From: Anaeramoeba flamelloides
Lineage: Eukaryota > Metamonada > Anaeramoebidae
Length of the DNA stretch: 64,000 bases
Direction of reading: 5' to 3'
Assembly: GCA_027625915.1 (NCBI GenBank)
Contig: JANTQA010000026.1
Span: 4,526,001 to 4,590,000, forward strand
Shown here: piece by piece, positions 11,927 to 24,340 of the stretch
Layout of the letters: each line of letters opens with the position of its first letter
Position numbering within the stretch: position 1 is the stretch's first letter
The notes under the pieces: generated by a model
Databases searched by the model: none
Seen by the model: the letters and a program-made list of their open reading frames with translations, nothing else
What the model was told of the DNA's origin: nothing
Translations under genes and position numbers: made by a program

Positions 11927-13410
11927 ATAAGAATTTTCTCAAAAAAGATATATATTAATTTTGATAAATATTTTTATGATGAAACACTGACGGTCAATTA
12001 CAATAAAAAGAATAAAAAACACATATTCGGTGTAAGAGATAAAATCATTTTTTTAAAATCTCTTTTTATAAAAAATGTAAAAAAAGTATAATCTTGTAAA
12101 AAATTTTTTTCTATTTTGGGTTTATTCTTAAAATTTGGATTTTTGAGCAGTTTTAGTTACAAAGATAAGAAATTATCGAAGTCCATCAAGAATATAATAT
12201 TTTAAGATTCTTTCTGTTATCTCAAGAAACTACCCTCTTAAAAAATAAAAGCTTGTCAAACTTTTAAAGAAAAGAAATATAATTAGAAGATAAATAAAAA
12301 TATTTTATTTCAAAGTTTAGGAAATACAGAATTTCCGAATAAAAAATAAGTAAATTTAATAATCACAAAATATTCCATTGGATGTTGTGTTGTTGTTTTT
12401 GTTCTTGAATTTGAAGTTTTTTTGTTCTTTTTATTTTGTGTGATAAAGGAAGGAACAAATCCTAAGTTTTTTTTTTCAGTAAAAATTTAACCGATAGTTT
12501 TTTGGAAATTCGCTTTTATTTAATCGGTAACAATTTATTTTTGGTTAAAATTTGATCTTTTTTTCCTTTTCGAAATAATTAACTTGTTATTTTTGATACT
12601 GACATTATTTTTCACACTTTTCTTTCTTCTTCTTTTACTGGAAAAGAAATTATTGAATAACTTGATACCCAGAATTCAAGTTACTTGAAAATTTATTTAT
12701 ATTTTTCAAAATATAAAACGACCAACAAAACAGGTGACAAAAAATATACTCTTATTTTCCAATCAAGAAATAAAAATTTTTAGTTCACTTTCCAAAATAT
12801 TTTTCAAGTTTAATAGCTAGAAAAACCAAAGATCTTTTAAAAGATCTTTTAGAAATGATATTTTTCGACAAAAATTAAACTTCCAAAGTTAAATGAAGCC
12901 AAATTTTTACTCTACTGATTTGATTGTAGCAGCAATAATTAATATTCATTTTGGAAATTGAAATAAAAATTTTCATTTATTGTTTGGAAAATAATAGTAT
13001 ATTTTTTGTCATCAAGAGCAATTCTAGTTGTTTGTGCTTTTTTGTTTTTATCTGCTATTTTATTTTTTTGTGTATTCATTGGAAAATGTCTGAGTTTGGG
13101 GTGTTCACAGTATTGAAAATTTTCTCTGTGAATTGTTTGGTGTTTTGTATTTGTTGGTTATTGGAACATGAAAAAAAGACAATCTAAATTTTGTCTCTTT
13201 GGTTTTCGAAAACATTATTTATTTACGAATTATTTTTCGAATTGTAAAATTTAGTTATACCTTTAACGGATATGTTCCCCATTACACACGCATAGCTCTT
13301 CAATTTTAAACCTTATTAGTTTCACCAATTTATTCTTTGTAAAATAAAAAATATAAAGAAAGATCCATTTTTTACAAACTTTTATTTTTGCTTTCCTATT
13401 TTTTTTATAA
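11927..13410. other. AT-rich intergenic stretch upstream of the guanylate kinase gene
   Basis: No genes recognised. The open frame at 12951-13187 is Phe/Cys/Ile-rich and looks like chance. A perfect short inverted repeat AAAGATCTTTTAAAAGATCTTT occurs near 12828-12852. Confidence 0.35.
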
Positions 13411-14213
13411 ATGCATAATTTGACTAAAATCCTCCCAAGACCATTGGTACTCAATGGCCCATCTGGCTGTGGTAGGTATTTTCTGAAATAATATTCTTTT
13501 TTTCAAGATTTATGTTCGAAGGCTATCCATTTCTTAGCTTTTTAAAATTTTTGTTTCTTCTTTTTAATTTTTTTACATTTAACAAAACAAAAACGAAAAC
13601 AAAAAAAACAAAAACAAACAAAAAACAAACAAAAAACAAACAAAAAACAAACAAAAAAAAAACATTCCAAGGGAAATCGACTCTTGTTAAAATCCTAATG
13701 AAGGAAAACCCAAACCGGTTTTCATTTTCTGTTTCACACACAACAAGAAAACCAAGAAAAGGGGAAAAAGATGGAATCCATTACCATTATATCAGCAAAG
13801 AAGAATTTGAACAAGATCTGCTCGATCAAAAATTTATTGAGACCGCAGAGGTCCATGGCAATTATTATGGCACGTCCATCAAATCAATTCAGGAGGTACA
13901 AGAAAAGATGTTAATACCAATCCTTGATCTCAATATTGATGGCGCTGTCTCAATAAAACAAATTGATTATTTAAACCCTCATCTTGTTTTTATAACAACA
14001 CCAAGCTTGAAAGAGCTAGAAAGAAGGCTTAGAGGAAGAGGAACAGAAACCGAAGAGCAAATTCAAACCAGACTAAAGACTACACGAGACGAGTTAGATT
14101 GGGTGAAAACACATCCAAATTTTTATCACCACATAATCGTGAACGATGACCTCAAAGTTGCCTCCAAACAGCTATTCGATGTTGTCAAAAAAGAATTGGC
14201 CAATTTAAAATAA
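13411..14213 (+). CDS. GUK1: Guanylate kinase, two exons
   Basis: Exon 1 is 13411-13471 and exon 2 is 13672-14213, joined across a 200-base intron with GTAGGT donor and CCAAG acceptor. The splice splits the last Gly codon of the P-loop. The product is 200 residues, the usual length of a monofunctional guanylate kinase, which converts GMP and ATP to GDP and ADP in the cytosol. The P-loop GPSGCGKS is at residues 16-23. The GMP-binding region SHTTRKPRKGEKDGIHY (42-58) keeps the expected Ser, two Arg and Tyr. EVHGNYYGTS further on matches the second GMP-contact region. The lid segment has the RLRGRGTETEEQIQTRL pattern. The start ATG gives the family-typical short lead before the P-loop. The intron holds an AAACAAAC tandem tract. 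The gene looks intact. No transit peptide or partner gene is visible. Confidence 0.96.
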
Positions 14214-14469
14214 TAATTCAAATCCTTTAGTCGAAATCGATTCAAGATCTGAGACTTGTTGTAATACAAGGTGGCGGTTTTTTAATCCGGAACTTATCAT
14301 TAAATGTAAAAAAGAATTGGAGAACAATTTTTTTTTGTCAAATACTTTTCTCAATAAATATAGTTTTTAAAAATGTGTGATAAAAAAATTTTTTTTAAAC
14401 AAACCTTTAAGGACTACGTTTGCAGTTCAACAATTTGCCTCTCAACCCAATATGTTCCAATCTCATTTA
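14214..14469. other. 3' flank of guanylate kinase
   Basis: T-rich and A-rich runs follow the TAA. No canonical AATAAA close to the stop was noted except an AATAAA at about 14352-14357. Confidence 0.3.
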
Positions 14470-16073
14470 CATCTTGATTGAATGATCTTAAAAATATTCT
14501 CCAATTTGGATCAAAAAATCATTTTATGTCATTTTTTCAATGAAAAATGAACAAAAAAAATTTTGAGATACGTGAACTCGAAAACCTTGTTAAGGAACGT
14601 GACAATGAAATTGAAAAATAACAACGAGTTTCTTAACACAAAGAAATGAAGATCTTTAAACAACATTAAAGCTAAATGATCATATTGTCAATGATTTTTG
14701 ACCATTGAGTTACTTTGAATTGTTACATTGTCTCCACAAACCATACAACCGTTCCAACCCATCAAGAAATATTATAAGACATACAAATTGGTTGTCTATT
14801 ATAAAATTGTTTTTTTTTGGAATAGAGAATCCAAATTCGATCATAATATAAAAATTTCAACTTCTCTTACTTCCTTAGAGTTATTTTTTTGTAAAAACCA
14901 AGATAAAAAAATTAAATTTTCTCAAGAATTGAAACCACATAAATCACAGAAACTTGATTGTATTTTTCGATCTTTGCTTTTAAATTGTAAAAATCCCGAG
15001 GTTTTAATAATTGTGGAAATTGAAGATCCACATTAATGTAATTATTTTAATGAATTTGTTTGTCAATTCCCAAAACAAAAAAATGGATTACTTATTTTTA
15101 AATTTGTATTTTAAATTTTACAGTTTATGATGAGCTTGAATAACCCTTTGAAGTTTGTTATAATGAATAAAATTTCAGAATAGAAAATCAATTTCAGAGT
15201 CTTATAAATTTTCATGGTAGTGCTGGAACCATTGTATTAATTAACAAAGATGGGGTTGTGATTTTGGCTTATTTTATTTTTTGATTCTTTGGCTTTAGTT
15301 CTTTTTATTTTTCCTTAAATTTAATCTCCCACACATTACTAAGAGGAGAGAGTGTGTCCTATGATTGTTTGTGGAACAACATGATCCATGCCAAAGGTAC
15401 TTTAAATTTTTTTCATGCTTTTTTGATTAAATTTTTTTTGTTTGGATCATTGATCTCAAAACAAAATTGGTTGTATCAAGAGAAATTGGGGTTTAGGTTG
15501 TATGGGGAAAAGGTTTTGAAGAATTTTTAATGTTAGGATCTTTTGGAAAATAATGATTGCAAAAATAAACCAGTTTTTTTAATTTAAAAAAATCAATATT
15601 GTGTTGATTCGAGAAAAATTGACAATTCAATTTTGGGAAATGGGTATTTTAGTGGATTTAATCCAATTTCAAACACTTTATAGTAGACTACTATTCAAAA
15701 TATGTCTTGATTGTAAAACAATAGACTTTTTCATCAAAAATTTTTCACTTTTCTCCTTATTGACACTCAATGTCATTTTTTAAAACCTTCTCAGCTTGTC
15801 TCAGAAATCGGAAAAAAAACTATTTAAATGGCCAGCAATGTGTAAGGGTTTTAAAAAATGACATAGAAAATCATTTTTTCAAAAAGTCGATTTTTACCAA
15901 CATTCTTTGTCATTTTGAGATACGAAACAAAAAAAATTCAGACCTTTTTTTGTAAAAATTTGACATTTTTTTTTTTGTTTGATCTCACTGAATAAAAATT
16001 TGTGAGATTTACCAACCACCAAACCCTCTTTAAAATACACTGATACTTAAAATTTCAATTCAAAAAGTAGTCG
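14470..16073. repeat. 1.6-kb dispersed repeat, uninterrupted copy
   Basis: Collinear with 33105-38437 once three insertions there are removed. Long blocks are nearly identical, for example around 14664-14760 with 34560-34650, and 15590-15780 with 37955-38145. The copy is riper in codon-like composition than the flanks. Short stretches read like protein in shifting frames (ELENLVKERDNEIEK at about 14568; INFHGSAGTIVLINKDG at about 15205), and both copies have similar interruptions, so it may be a duplicated dead gene or a dead transposon. Its identity is unknown. Right boundary is near TAGTCGTTAA in both copies; left boundary is approximate. Confidence 0.75.
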
Positions 16074-16078
16074 TTAAA

Positions 16079-16600
16079 TCTTTGATTTTACTCTATTCAT
16101 TTGAATACTGGAAAACCTAGGCACTTAACGGCACTCTAAAGAAACCTCCTTTAAGATTTCCAGAATTTTCAAGAATCGAGTCATATCAATGGGATTTTAC
16201 TCGACTCTTCCGAATTTTGGTAAATAGCTGTTAAATTTTCTTGATTTTTTTATTTATTTGTAAAATCAATAGATTTTCGTTAGGTTTTTTTTAATTTTCT
16301 GTTTATTTGGAAAATCAATAGATTTTCTTTAGTCCAATTTTTCCATGTTTTTTATTCTTTGGAAAACTTTGGGTAGCTTTTTTTTTTATTTCTCAAAAGA
16401 ATTGGTAAAATCTATCATTTTTCAGTAGCTTTTTTTGAGTTTTCTATTTATTTATGAAGTGTTCAAGGTTTTTTTTAATTTTTGAAATAAACAGAAAATT
16501 TTGATAAATTTTCGGGTTATTTCGAAAAGTAAAAAAAACCTAGAACACTTCACAAAAAACAGAAGACCTCAAGAAAAGCTAGTCACTCTACGGACTCGGA
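16079..16600. repeat. Modular hairpin repeat, CCTAGG/GTAGAGTGCC family, copy 1
   Basis: Contains the family's modules: CTAGGCACTTAACGGCACTC at about 16118, the AAAATCAATAGATTTTCGTT palindromic module at about 16262-16283 and again near 16310, a CCTAGAACACTTCACA module near 16539, and a terminal AGTCACTCTACGG near 16580. The modules recur in shuffled order at 28733-29400, 43636-44094 and 50681-51250. Confidence 0.65.
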
Positions 16601-17985
16601 ATATTTATCATCAGTTATTTTTTTTTTCAATGGTTGAGTTTTCTTAAATGAATTGGGGGTTTTCAAAAACATTTGTTATCATCCATTCAAAAAAATATCA
16701 AAGAGTTGAATTTAACAAAAATTCATTGCCAGATTGATTTTAATTTCTTTTTACCCCAAAAAAGACCCTTTTTTAAACTAGAGACTTTGAAAAATCGTAG
16801 TACTATTAACAACAAAATATACACTAATTTCAAATTTTTTAAAGAACTGGATTGTTGATTATATTGTCAATAAACTCATTTATAAATAAGGACAAAATGA
16901 TAATTGAATTCATAAATTTGTCTAACTTGAAATTTTCAATTTCATTTTTTCATACTAATGAGTGCTGTCTCAATGAAAAACCATTCTTTTTTGTTTTTTT
17001 AATTTTTAGATTTCGATTTATGGATCTTCTTTTCGGATTTTGGGTTTTTCTTTTTTCTTTTCATTTCCCTTTTCTTGAATTAAAAATTGCTTTCATAAAT
17101 TGGTTTTTTTTTCTAAAGTTCTTTTTGGATTTTTTATACCTATTGTAGAATTTTAACAATTAATAATCTGTTAAAAAATGAGAATAGGGAATGTTGTTTC
17201 ATTATTTGTTTGGATCTAGCATTTTCTTAAAGGAAATACATTTCATAACAAGACAATATATATATATATATATATAATATGTTATTAGTTAGATAATTTA
17301 GACTTCTCAATTTGTTGATGTAAAGTGGCTAAAAAAATTCTGATCAAACAAGAAACCCAGAAATTAAAGTTTTTCAATGAGATCAAATTATTTTCCCCAT
17401 TATATCTCAAATTGGAAACTTTTAAGGGACTAGCCACATGGTTAAAAATAATTTTCTGAAATGCTCGATAAAAAATTTGTGATTTTTCTGAGAATCTGAT
17501 AACCCAATTAAAAATTAACAAACCCGTGAAACGTGATCGATCTCTAAAAATCAACAATCAAAAAAAGAGGATATTTTTAGAAAAAAGCAACTAAAGAGCG
17601 ACACTCAATTTCCAATTCTAATGGTTGTAGATTATATTTCTGAAAACAACTGTGTTAGTTTTAAAGTGTCAATATTTGGCAGTATTTGAGATCTCAAAGA
17701 TTTTTTTCCCATTTTTTACTATTCTCAAATTAGTTATTATTTTCTCAAAAATGTTACAAAATCCTTACTTTGTAAAATATCGAGAGTTACAATATGAACA
17801 AACAATAGATTAAAATGAATTAAATTGATTGTATACTTAAAGAAAAAAATTTGTTTTAAATTGTAGATATTAAACCCTTTCGAAATTTTCAATCAAGAAG
17901 CATGTAATTTTATTATTTTATTTGATTTTTTGGAATTGCAAATACTTTTTAACTTTATTTTTTTGAATTGGATGTTTTACTAATA
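16601..17985. other. AT-rich stretch, no convincing gene; (TA)n near 17256-17278
   Basis: The open frame at 16852-17148 is Phe/Leu-rich low complexity. A minus-strand frame at 17285-17557 (90 residues) has more balanced composition (IFNHVASPLKVSNLRYNG) but no recognised domain. I keep it only as a possible exon or fragment. Confidence 0.3.
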
Positions 17986-18185
17986 CACTCTACTCGACTT
18001 TTAATACTCAAACTTTAATCAAAATTTAATCCACAACAAAAATCACAAATTAAAGCACAACATTTGAATTCTTGTAAAATAATTTGTGAAAAAAAAATAT
18101 GCCAAAAAATGTACTTTTATTTGAGTTTTTTTTTGTACATTAACTTTTGTTCAAATTTTGTGTCTTAAAAGTATAATTGATTGTA
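17986..18185. mobile_element. Old, diverged CAGTCAG-family foldback MITE
   Basis: The left arm is recognisable as CGACTTTTAATACTCAAACTT and the right arm as TTTGTGTCTTAAAAGTATAA ending TTGATTGTA. It abuts directly the (TA)n tract that precedes the CpG-rich element. Confidence 0.55.
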
Positions 18186-18186
18186 T

Positions 18187-18230
<44 letters not shown>

Positions 18231-18450
18231 AGGTAGGATGTGTTTTCGTTTGAAAAGAGCGAAAGATTTATAAAATCGCGTTTTTTCACTTTTTTTATAT
18301 GTTTTTTCGTTTCATTCGTTGTTTTCGTTTTTTGGTTTTTTAAAAAGTCCTCGAATTCTTTTGAAATCATACTTTTCGTTTCTGGGATGTGAAAAAATGC
18401 AAACGAAAAAACTTAAAAACAACGAAAACTATATGTATATATATGATGGG
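18186..18450. mobile_element. (TA)n-bounded CpG-rich dispersed element, copy 1
   Basis: A (TA)n run of about 19 units is followed by TATCACAGGTAGGATGTG and then CpG-bearing words (TTTTCGTTT, AAATCGCGTTTTTTCAC, GTTTCATTCGTTGTTTTCG). It ends near a second short TA run at about 18430-18443. The block is an approximate reverse complement of 54240-54460. Confidence 0.6.
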
Positions 18451-20004
18451 TGTAATTTATTTAAAAAGTTGGAAAACAATAATAATTCACAATTTACCAT
18501 TTAAGTCGGATGTTTTGTGTTGAAAACTCATGAAAAGTCGTTTGATTTTCTATTTTAAAAACTTCAAAGCAATTAAATTGGGCTTTTCGTTTAAACTCTT
18601 GAAATTTGTAAACGATTTAAACCCTAAGAAAAAGAATTATTTTTTTTTTAAAAAAATTGACTAGTTAGTGAAGAAAAGTGGTTAGCATTTGAATTTTTTA
18701 CCAATCCAAATTAGATCAGATCACACAATTTTTTGGTATTGCGATTACACCCCCCTTGATAGAATCAAATATCCCTAGTTGAAATTTAAATTAATTTTTT
18801 TTCATTAACAAGGTCATATTTCACAGTTCAAAGCTGAAGAGAGAAGATTAAAGAAATAATACGAATATCGAATACTTATTAGGTATTTGTAATAATAGTT
18901 AAGATGGAAGTTTATTAATAATTTTCTCCTATTAAAAAATTATAATGATAAAATTTTTGTTTTTGATGTTTTTTATACTTTGTTACAATGTTTCCCAATT
19001 CATTATTCATCAAGTTTAGTGGAGTTTTTAAACAATTGCCCTACCTAATAATATATTTTATGGATCACAAAAAAAAATATTTTGAATTATTAACTTAAAA
19101 AAAAATTTTTTTCACAATAATTAATTTGGAAAATGTGATCATAGTTTTTTTTCATCATATGGGTTCTATTTTCGCTTTTGAGTCAGAAAATCCTAATAGT
19201 TATTTATTTTTTTTTATGCTATAATAAAACCAGTTTTACACCTAATCTTTTTACATACTCATTCCCGCCTTTATCATTTCTTAACAAGTATTTCCTTAGG
19301 TTCCTTTATTATTTTACGTTAAAAATAATTTCATTTTTTATTATTCATTTTTCTACAAAATTGTTTTCAGATTACACTTTTATTGGGTTTTTTTCAACAA
19401 AAACTAGTTTCTACGTTTTTAAATTTATATTCTTCGTTTAACTAGTTGAAAAAAATTAAAAGTATGTATTAACTTTAGGAATAAGTCCTTTCAATATTTT
19501 AAATTAATTTTTGAGAATTATACGAATACTTGTTTATTAAATTCACATATTCTATTATTTTTTTATTTACTTACACATAATAAGTTGAAATTGATGAACT
19601 GACATATATTAAATAACAATATTCAACTCGTATGTACATTTAAAATTACATTATCTGACATATTTGGTTTTAATTCTTAGTATTTAATTGATGGTTTTTT
19701 ATAATTTTATTTTTTTTTGTGATCTATCATAATTTTTTTTTTGAAAGGGTATTTAATTATAACAAAATAAATTATAATTCAATTTTTTGTTAATTTTTTT
19801 TTTGCTAACAAACCAAAATAAATAAATACAATGAATTATTGTTTCCATTATTTTCTTACTCTTTTTTACTTTTATTGATTTTTTTCATTTTAATAAAGAA
19901 GTATTTTTGAGATATATTAGTCGAAAAAAAAAAAATTTTGAATAAAGTCTAATTTTGGAAAAAAAAATTTTTTTATACATAGTATATACCTTTTTTAGTT
20001 ATTA
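18451..20004. other. AT-rich intergenic stretch
   Basis: Only low-complexity frames (for example 19178-19441, Phe/Tyr-rich). No gene or repeat family recognised. Confidence 0.35.
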
Positions 20005-20051
<47 letters not shown>

Positions 20052-20122
20052 AGAAACGAATTTTACGCGTCGCTCACGCCTGCACCAACACGTTTTTTAA
20101 AATCAAAGAAATCGTCATAACT

Positions 20123-20156
<34 letters not shown>
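20005..20156. repeat. CpG-rich insert between two (TA)n tracts
   Basis: A (TA)n tract (about 20009-20047) is followed by an 80-base segment far richer in G+C and CpG than anything near it (for example TTTTACGCGTCGCTCACGCC). The segment ends AACTGTGA and runs into a second (TA)n tract (about 20125-20156). The TGTGATATA end resembles the ends of the elements at 18186-18450 and 54240-54460. Confidence 0.6.
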
Positions 20157-20158
<2 letters not shown>

Positions 20159-20370
20159 GTCTTTTATTTCTTTAATAACGCTAGTTACCTTTAATCGAAA
20201 AATATTTTTATCTGAGCCAACTCAAAAATATACTAACTTAATAGATGGTTGAATAAATAAAAAATTAATTTTTTTTATAATTGATCAACACTTTAAAAGA
20301 ATAAGATAAAAAAACGAAACTAAAACTTGTTCCTGACTGGATTTAAATTTATAAAAGAAGTAATAAACCG

Positions 20371-20372
<2 letters not shown>

Positions 20373-20403
<31 letters not shown>
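20373..20403. repeat. (TA)n microsatellite
   Basis: About 15 TA units between non-coding sequences. Confidence 0.8.
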
Positions 20404-20405
<2 letters not shown>

Positions 20406-20512
20406 CTAGTTTTTGAAACATATTACAAGAAAAAATAAAACTTTTCAAAAATATATAATGAAAAGATGAATTGTAAAAAAGATAGCTGAAAATTTATTCT
20501 ATGTAGAATAAA

Positions 20513-20712
20513 CAACTGCTTCCACTTTTAAATCACAAACTTTCTTGGAGATTTAAGGTATGGGAAAAATCTCAAATTAAGGATAAAAATTCAAATTCTT
20601 TTAAAATAATTTGTGTTAATAAAAATTTTGAAAAAAATGTGCTTTAATTTGAGTTATTTTTGCACCTTAAATCTGTTTGAAATTTTGCAACTTAAAAATG
20701 AAACTTACTTTA
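20513..20712. mobile_element. Diverged CAGTCAG-family foldback MITE
   Basis: The left arm begins near CTTCCACTTTTAAATCACAA and the right arm ends AAAAATGAAACTTACTT plus TA. The arms still pair over most of their length around the TTTTAAAATAATTTGTG centre. Confidence 0.65.
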
Positions 20713-20939
20713 AATCAATAAATACAAAACTTAATAATACATAGTTTTTGGTCGATATTTTAAGATTATTTTGAAATTATTATAAATGATAATAGTTTAA
20801 ATCAAAAAAATACTGTCTTAGAATATTATATAATACCAAGTTGCTGTTGAGTAACGATGATTTTTTGGAAATTTTTGTAATAAAATGGAAATTTTTGAAA
20901 TTTTCTTTTGATTTCTAAAGGTTAAAAAAATACAATTGT

Positions 20940-21012
20940 ATATTTCCAGAATTCAAAAGAATTAAATAAAATCATCGACTTTACTCAATTCTTTTGAATT
21001 TATGGAAACCCC
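20940..21012. repeat. Isolated hairpin module of the CCTAGG family
   Basis: An inverted repeat, AGAATTCAAAAGAATTAAAT against an ACTCAATTCTTTTGAATT arm, about 60 bases in all. The same hairpin occurs in the larger family members (44000-44055 and 50730-50790). Confidence 0.55.
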
Positions 21013-21432
21013 AGAGAGGTATCTTTTCTCCGGGTTTTGCAAACTTACTTTTACTCAAATATACTAATCCATAATTGAAAAACTCACTTTTTTCCAGAAT
21101 CAACCAATTTCTGATTGATTAGAAATAAGAGAAATAAAAAACTTTGGATTAGAGTCGAGATTTATAAAAGAAATATCCGAACAAACCATAATCTTCCAAA
21201 AAAAAAAATAACTGTTATAAAAAATTTTAAGATCCTTTCATTGGGACTTCCTGTAACAAATTTATCAATCTCCTAAGGAAATTAAAATTGTTCGACCATA
21301 ATATTTTTATAATTTAAAGTTAATTCATTTCAAAAGACAATAGAAAGACTCAATTTTCTTAATGATAATTTGGAGTTTCAAAATTTTTTTTTTTAATTTC
21401 AAATTTACTTCTGAAAAAGAAAAAATGACTTT

Positions 21433-21478
<46 letters not shown>

Positions 21479-21609
21479 AAAAATCAAAAAAAAATATCAG
21501 ATTTAGAAATTGAAAATTTATTTTGAGAAGAATAATGAATTAAATTAATAGAATGTTTTCTATTTCATGAATAAAACCCAGCCATCGACTGAAAATGAGT
21601 TTATTTCAT
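21013..21609. other. AT-rich stretch with a long poly(A) run
   Basis: About 39 consecutive A residues near 21437-21475. No gene recognised. Confidence 0.4.
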
Positions 21610-21807
21610 TACAATCAGTTTCACTTTTAAGGCACAAACTTTCAACCAAATTTAAGGCATCAAAAAATCTCAAATTAAGGCACAAAATTCAAATTCTAGT
21701 ACAATAATTTGTAAAAAAAAGTTCCCAAAAAATTTGCAATAATTTGAGATTTTTTGATGCCTTAAATTTGGTTGAAAGTTTGTGCCTTAAAAGTGAAACT
21801 GACTGTA
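21610..21807. mobile_element. CAGTCAG-family foldback MITE, well preserved
   Basis: Begins CAATCAGTTTCACTTTTAAG and ends in AAAAGTGAAACTGACTG. TA flanks both ends (21610-21611 and 21806-21807). The arms are nearly perfect reverse complements. Confidence 0.85.
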
Positions 21808-21995
21808 TTAAAATATATTGATTTTCGAAATAAACAGAAAAGCCCCAAAAATATAACAACTGTTTTTTTTTCATTTCGGAAATAAAAAGAAAATTGAAGA
21901 GATTTTCTTTCAATTTCAAAAATAGAAAAAACCTAATGGCTGTAAGAGGATATTAACCACATAAACCCCTGATTCCTATAATAAAAGAACGAAAA

Positions 21996-22194
21996 TACAG
22001 TCAGTTCCACTTTTAAGAAATAAAATTTCAAAGAAATTTAAGGTACAAAAATAATTCAAATTAATGTGCAAAATTCAAATTGACATAAAATAATTTGTTA
22101 AAAAAAATTCTAAATTATATACTTGAATTTGATTTTTTTTTGTATACCTTAAATTATGTTGAAATTATATGTCTTATAAGTGGAACTAACAGTA
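21996..22194. mobile_element. CAGTCAG-family foldback MITE, moderately diverged
   Basis: Begins CAGTCAGTTCCACTTTTAAG and ends in ATAAGTGGAACTAACAG. TA flanks at 21996-21997 and 22193-22194. One of three copies within 1.3 kb. Confidence 0.8.
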
Positions 22195-22686
22195 AAAAAC
22201 ATTCTTATATTTTTTATTTATTCATTAATTTTTTAGAATTCATTTTTTGGGTAAACTACTTCTTTATTTCAACTGTATTTTAGTCAATTCAACTTTGTTT
22301 AAGAAACTAATGAATAAATTTCTCCTTCTTGAAATTATTCTTTAAATTTAATTAAGTCAAAATTCTCTCTTTAACATGTAAAGAGTTATTTAATACTCAA
22401 TCCTTGACAACAAATCTGTAATTGGGAATTATATAAGATATAAATTTTGAAATATTCTATAGAAAAAAAAATCAAAATAGTAAAAAAACCTGTTAACGGG
22501 GTAGTATTTTTCAAAAATAATTAGACATTTTTTCAAGATCCATAAATTTTTGCATCTTTGTAATTTGAATATTGGATTCCAGAAAATAGATGAGTTAACC
22601 CCATTTAAACAATTTATAAATTTGATTCTATTATTTGAAATCCAAAATTCCAATATTTTCAAGATAAAACAAAAAAGGTAACCTAT

Positions 22687-22885
22687 TACAGCCAGTTCAA
22701 CTTTAAAGTAAAAACATTCAACGAAATTTATGGCACAATAAAAATCTTAAATTAAGGCACAATATTCAGATTCTAGTCAAATAAATTCTAAAAAAAAATA
22801 TTACAAATTTTGTGCCTTAATTTGAGATTTTTTTGTGCCTTAAATTTTGTTGAAAGTTTGTAACTTAAAAGTGGAACTGACTGTA
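22687..22885. mobile_element. CAGTCAG-family foldback MITE
   Basis: Begins CAGCCAGTTCAACTTTAAAG and ends in TTAAAAGTGGAACTGACTG. TA on both sides (22687-22688 and 22884-22885). Confidence 0.8.
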
Positions 22886-22919
22886 TTTTGATAAATAATT
22901 AAGTTAATTTTGAAACTGG

Positions 22920-23900
22920 TGTTTCATATTTTAATTTTTTTGTTTTGAAATTATTGATTTTTATTCTGTTCCAAATTATATTTTGATAAACCTTATTATT
23001 TAATATTACAATTTAAATCTCAGCCAATTGAATTAATGGGATATATGCGATTAAACAAATAAAAATATGATTGAAGCTAAACAAAAGTTTATCAATGAAA
23101 TTTAGATCTATTAAGCCAAGGATTTATATTATATCAAAAGTTTAAAAAAAGTTTTTTTTTCAGGTTTTAAAAAAACGAATAAAATTATAAAAAGAATTTA
23201 CAATTTTGTGCTTTTTTTTTTTAAAAAATATTTATTCTGATTCAAAATTAGTATTTTATCAATTTAAATCATTTTTCAAGATGAAAATTGATTTTTTATA
23301 TTGGAGGATCAAATTATTTAATTCCCAAATATCTTGAATAAAATTTTATTTAAAAAATCCAATTTCATCTTTTTTACAAAAACACAATTTCAAAGTAAAC
23401 TTTGGTGTCATTTTTTAGGTACTTTAAAATTTCAATAATTATAACTACTCTTCATAAATCCATATAGTTATCTTTCAATTGGTTGTATCAAAAAATTGTT
23501 TTAGTTAGCCAAAAGAATTAACTTAGAAATTGAAAATGCTTTATAGATTAATATTCCTGTCAACAAAGACTTGATATTTTTTTGTAATGATGGAAATGAT
23601 AATCAACTAGGTAAAAAATTATTATAATGCAAGAAATCATGTGAATTTAAATGTTTTCAAGTTCCGAAAAAATGGATTAAAAAATTTGATCTTTAAAGTT
23701 TTTTTTTTGTTGGGTTTCTTAGTCAATCAGAATTATTGGGTACTTGGCATTGACAAAATTTGGAGGTAGAGTATATTTTCAATAAAACTATTGAAATTTT
23801 GTCTTGTTGTTTTCGAGAGACTCATACCTTAATTAAATTTGTTTTTCATTTGATTCCAAAAAACTGTCAAAGAAATAAAAAATCGTTTGAAAAGAAGAAA
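22920..23900. repeat. Dispersed AT-rich repeat, copy 1 (family of 62880-63920 and 11330-11840)
   Basis: Matches 62880-63920 in order: ATGCGATTAAACAAAT with AGGCGATTAAATAAAT, ATGAAATTTAGATCTATTAAG with ATGAAATTTATATCTATTAAG, CCCAAATATCTTGAATAAA, TTCCTGTCAACAAAGA, and AGTCAATCAGAAT. Contains a weak open frame at 23760-23999 (IEILSCCFRETHTLIKF) that the second copy does not keep open. Nature unknown; it may be a decayed transposon. Confidence 0.6.
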
Positions 23901-24340
23901 CAAAATAACTTTATTGAAAAATCTAATATTATCATCAATCAAATCAACCAAAACAATTTAAATCTTTTTTTGTTTTTGTGGATAATTTGTTTTCTTTGAA
24001 GATTCTCAAAACAAGTTAAATTTTTAATCAAATGTTTTGAATAAAAATCATCAATCAAAGTAAAACTCATTCCAAAAGATACTAATAAAAATCCCTGTTA
24101 TTGTGTTGAATCCTCCATTTGGTCTTTAATCTTTTTATTTTCTCTTTTATTAGTTGATCTTAATTTTCATTTTCAGTTTTTTTTTCAGTTTCACAATTTT
24201 TGGATTTGTTGTGTACTTTTTTATCCTTTTGTAAGGTTTTTTCAGGATCCAAAAACCAAAACAAAATAAAATCATTTTTTTAAATTTTATTCTAATTTTC
24301 GAAATAATTAAACAACGAGAAAAAATAAACACCTTATTTA
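23901..24340. other. 5' flank of the B-box gene
   Basis: AT-rich with no recognised coding content. An ATTAAACAACGAG segment precedes the ATG at 24341. Confidence 0.3.

Noticed and set aside
13523-13741. Minus-strand Phe/Val-rich frame across the guanylate kinase intron
   Set aside because: Antisense of an AAACAAAC tract and the kinase exon.
15601-15783. Frame MLIREKLTIQFWEMGILVDL, repeated at 37967-38149
   Set aside because: Present twice only because the 1.6-kb repeat is duplicated; the start is a TTG, the surrounding frame is broken, and no domain is recognised.
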